In this document: one piece after another, positions 54,959 to 57,900 of the stretch
How the letters are laid out: each line of letters starts with the position of its first letter
How positions within the stretch are numbered: the first letter of the stretch is position 1
Assembly: GCA_016617855.1 (NCBI GenBank)
Contig: JAECUM010092841.1
Location: 62,001 to 126,000 of the forward strand
Source: Megalonaias nervosa
Lineage: Eukaryota > Mollusca > Bivalvia > Unionida > Unionidae
Direction: 5' to 3'
DNA length: 64,000 nucleotides
The notes under the pieces: generated by a model
The model's input: only the letters and a program-made list of their open reading frames with translations
Database searches by the model: none
Told to the model about the DNA's origin: nothing
Position numbers and translations under genes: made by a program

Positions 54959-57900
54959 CTCCTTGGTCTCGTCCTCTCCTTTCTTCTCTTCAGTAGGTTG
55001 TTCTTTCAGTGCTGTACCATCAGGGCTGGTGATGCCAGGTTCCTTGTCATCTCTGGGAAAGAAACAGGCATGGTTAAAACCAAACTAGAAATGTGTTCAT
55101 GGGGCAGAAAAACATCATACAGACAGTTCTCATATCATAAACCAGATGGATAGATGGACAGTGTAACATTTTATGTCCCTACTTCATTTGTGTTGATCTA
55201 CTGATACTAAAATTTACTGTAATACCTTATGCCTCAAAAACATGTTGACAATCACATACTGTCACTAACAGTCATAAAATAATACATGAATGAGCATTTG
55301 AAAACTTCATCAAAGTTACACATGTTCATGACCATAGACATCTCTTATTTAATACCTGAAGAAGACCATGTATTGGTGTGTAAACTTGTTCAGCCTGCTA
55401 CATTTATATTGATCACATTGGATTTCCACCACCAAAATTCCTGCAAAGCTTATAAAGGTAATGTTGTGATGCACTCAAGATTTTGCTAAGGTCTATAATA
55501 TTTTTCACTGACTTAACTTTAATTGCATAAGTCTGTTATTGCAATTACTAAATTATACTTTAGCAGTTTTTATTATTTTATTTTGCATGTCAAATCTCTC
55601 CCAGATTTAACATCACTTTGACACAATTAGGTAACAAGTGATGTCATATCAATAATGTCATAAAATAAAGATGACATCACTTCAGGCTGCAAAGTAAGCC
55701 TTGATTCTACATGTATGAACATCCTTAAATAAGCAAAGTGCCATATCCCTTCTATCTCCAGCATGTATGGACAATAACGTGTGACAGATCAACAGATATT
55801 TGGAATCCTGGATAGATGGATGGATTGATAGCCTGTGAATTATTATGAGATCTGTGTTCAAACTTTGTACTAAAAGACAAAACAAACGGTAGTGGAGCCA
55901 AGGCTAAACAAGTATGTCACTATTAACTTGTACTTCCACTTCTTTGAGCTCCTTTTGATCATTTCCATTTAATGCTTTTTCCTATGAAAGATCATTTCCC
56001 ACTGGTGCATGCATTTGTGATTTAAATTAACACACACAGTTTCTGTATTTTATGTCCATTGTACAACAATTTTTATCAAGTTACTTTTGATGGCACAGGC
56101 AGAGTGTTAAGTGGCCCTTATGGTAAAGGACATGAGGCAGTCATGAAGAAACTTGAATCTTTGCAGGAGTTAAGACTGGGGATTGAACATTCACCTACAG
56201 AGGCACAAATCAGTTGTGTTACCACTGCATCAGATGTGCTAATTAAGAGTGTCAGTACTCACTCATCTTCCTCGGGCTCCTCGGGCTCTTCATGGTCATC
56301 CTCATATTCAGGGCCAATTTTCCTCTTGGTCTTGTGCATAATCAGTTCCTGAAGACGGTCTTTGAATGAGATGTGGAATATACCCAGCTTTTTTGCCAGG
56401 GCACGTCCATGTATGGTTTTCCCTGCTCCTCTTGGACCTAGCAGCAGCAAACGTACAGGAGGCACCTGTGGATAAGGATCAAATTGGATAACAATTGACC
56501 TATCAACAATTGTCAACATCCTACATTCCCAGACCATGACCCAGAAGTCATAATCCAAAATCTGATATATATGTCCTATTGGTATGATTTAATGTAAAAA
56601 GTTTGGTCTAAAAGTATATAAAAAATTTCACTATTATAGCTGAACTTAGATAAATCTTATCTTTGACCACATACAGGGACCCCAGTGAAGAGATAAAAAC
56701 CTGTACCTCTCTTACAAATGGTTACCAAATAGGCAAAGTGATTACAAAGATTGGTGAATTTCCATCCAACTGTTTTGAAAGAGATAGTTATGGATGGATG
56801 GATGGACACATGAGGGTATGGCAATATACCCCTCCACTGCATGAACATATGGAGGGTATAACAATATACCCCACCACTGCATGGACAGATGGATGGTATT
56901 ACAATATACCTCACCAGTGCTTGGATGGATGTAGGGTATGACAATATACCTGCCACTGCATGAATAAATAGAGGGTATGACAATATACCCCACCAATGCA
57001 TGGATAAATGGAGGGTATTACAATATACTGCACCTATGAATGGACAGATGGAGGGTATTTCAATCTACCTCACTAATGCATGGACAAAAGGAGGGTATTA
57101 CAATATACCCCACCAATGCATGGACAGATGGAGGGTATGACAATGTACTCCACACTGCATGGACAGATGCAGGGTGTTACAATATACCCCACCAATGCAT
57201 GGGCAGATGGAGGGTATTATAATATATCCTACCACTGCATGGGCAGATGGAGGGTATTATAATATATCCTATAATATATCCTACCACTGCATGGAGGGTA
57301 TGACAATGTACTCCACCACTGCATGGACAGATGGAGGGTATGACAATGTACTCCACCACTGCATGGACAGATGGAGGGTATTGCAATATAATCCATTAAT
57401 GCATGGACAGATGAAGGGTATTACAATATACCCTACTAATGCATGGTGATAATCAAACTGCTTTTACGTTACTGCAATGGACCTCTGATCCATTTACTGC
57501 AAACCAGCTGTGCAATAATCACATCTGTGCTTTTGCTTATCTGAGACATGGCATAGAGGGTTCAGGTACCAGTTACTTGCTATTAATAAAGTGGGCAGTT
57601 GACTTGACAAAACTGTCAATATTTAACACTTCTGTTTATTAGGAAAGCTAGACATATTTGGAGACCAGAAATGGGCTCCAAGGACATGGATGCCTCTGCA
57701 AACTAAGTACAAGTGCAAAACCTTTGGCTGAAGATGCTTCAAAGACAAAAATAAGATCATATCTCAATATAAATTGTTGAAATTTAGAGCCAAACCAAAT
57801 TAGGTTCAAAACGTATTGAGCTGAAACCAAATTACCTCAAAAAAGCTGGATGAATGGACAAAAGTAACTCTCTTTGCTCCTGCCAAGTAATGCAAGGGCA

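Noticed and set aside
57159..57449. Frames of repeated short peptides on both strands
   Set aside because: Produced by the 40-bp minisatellite.
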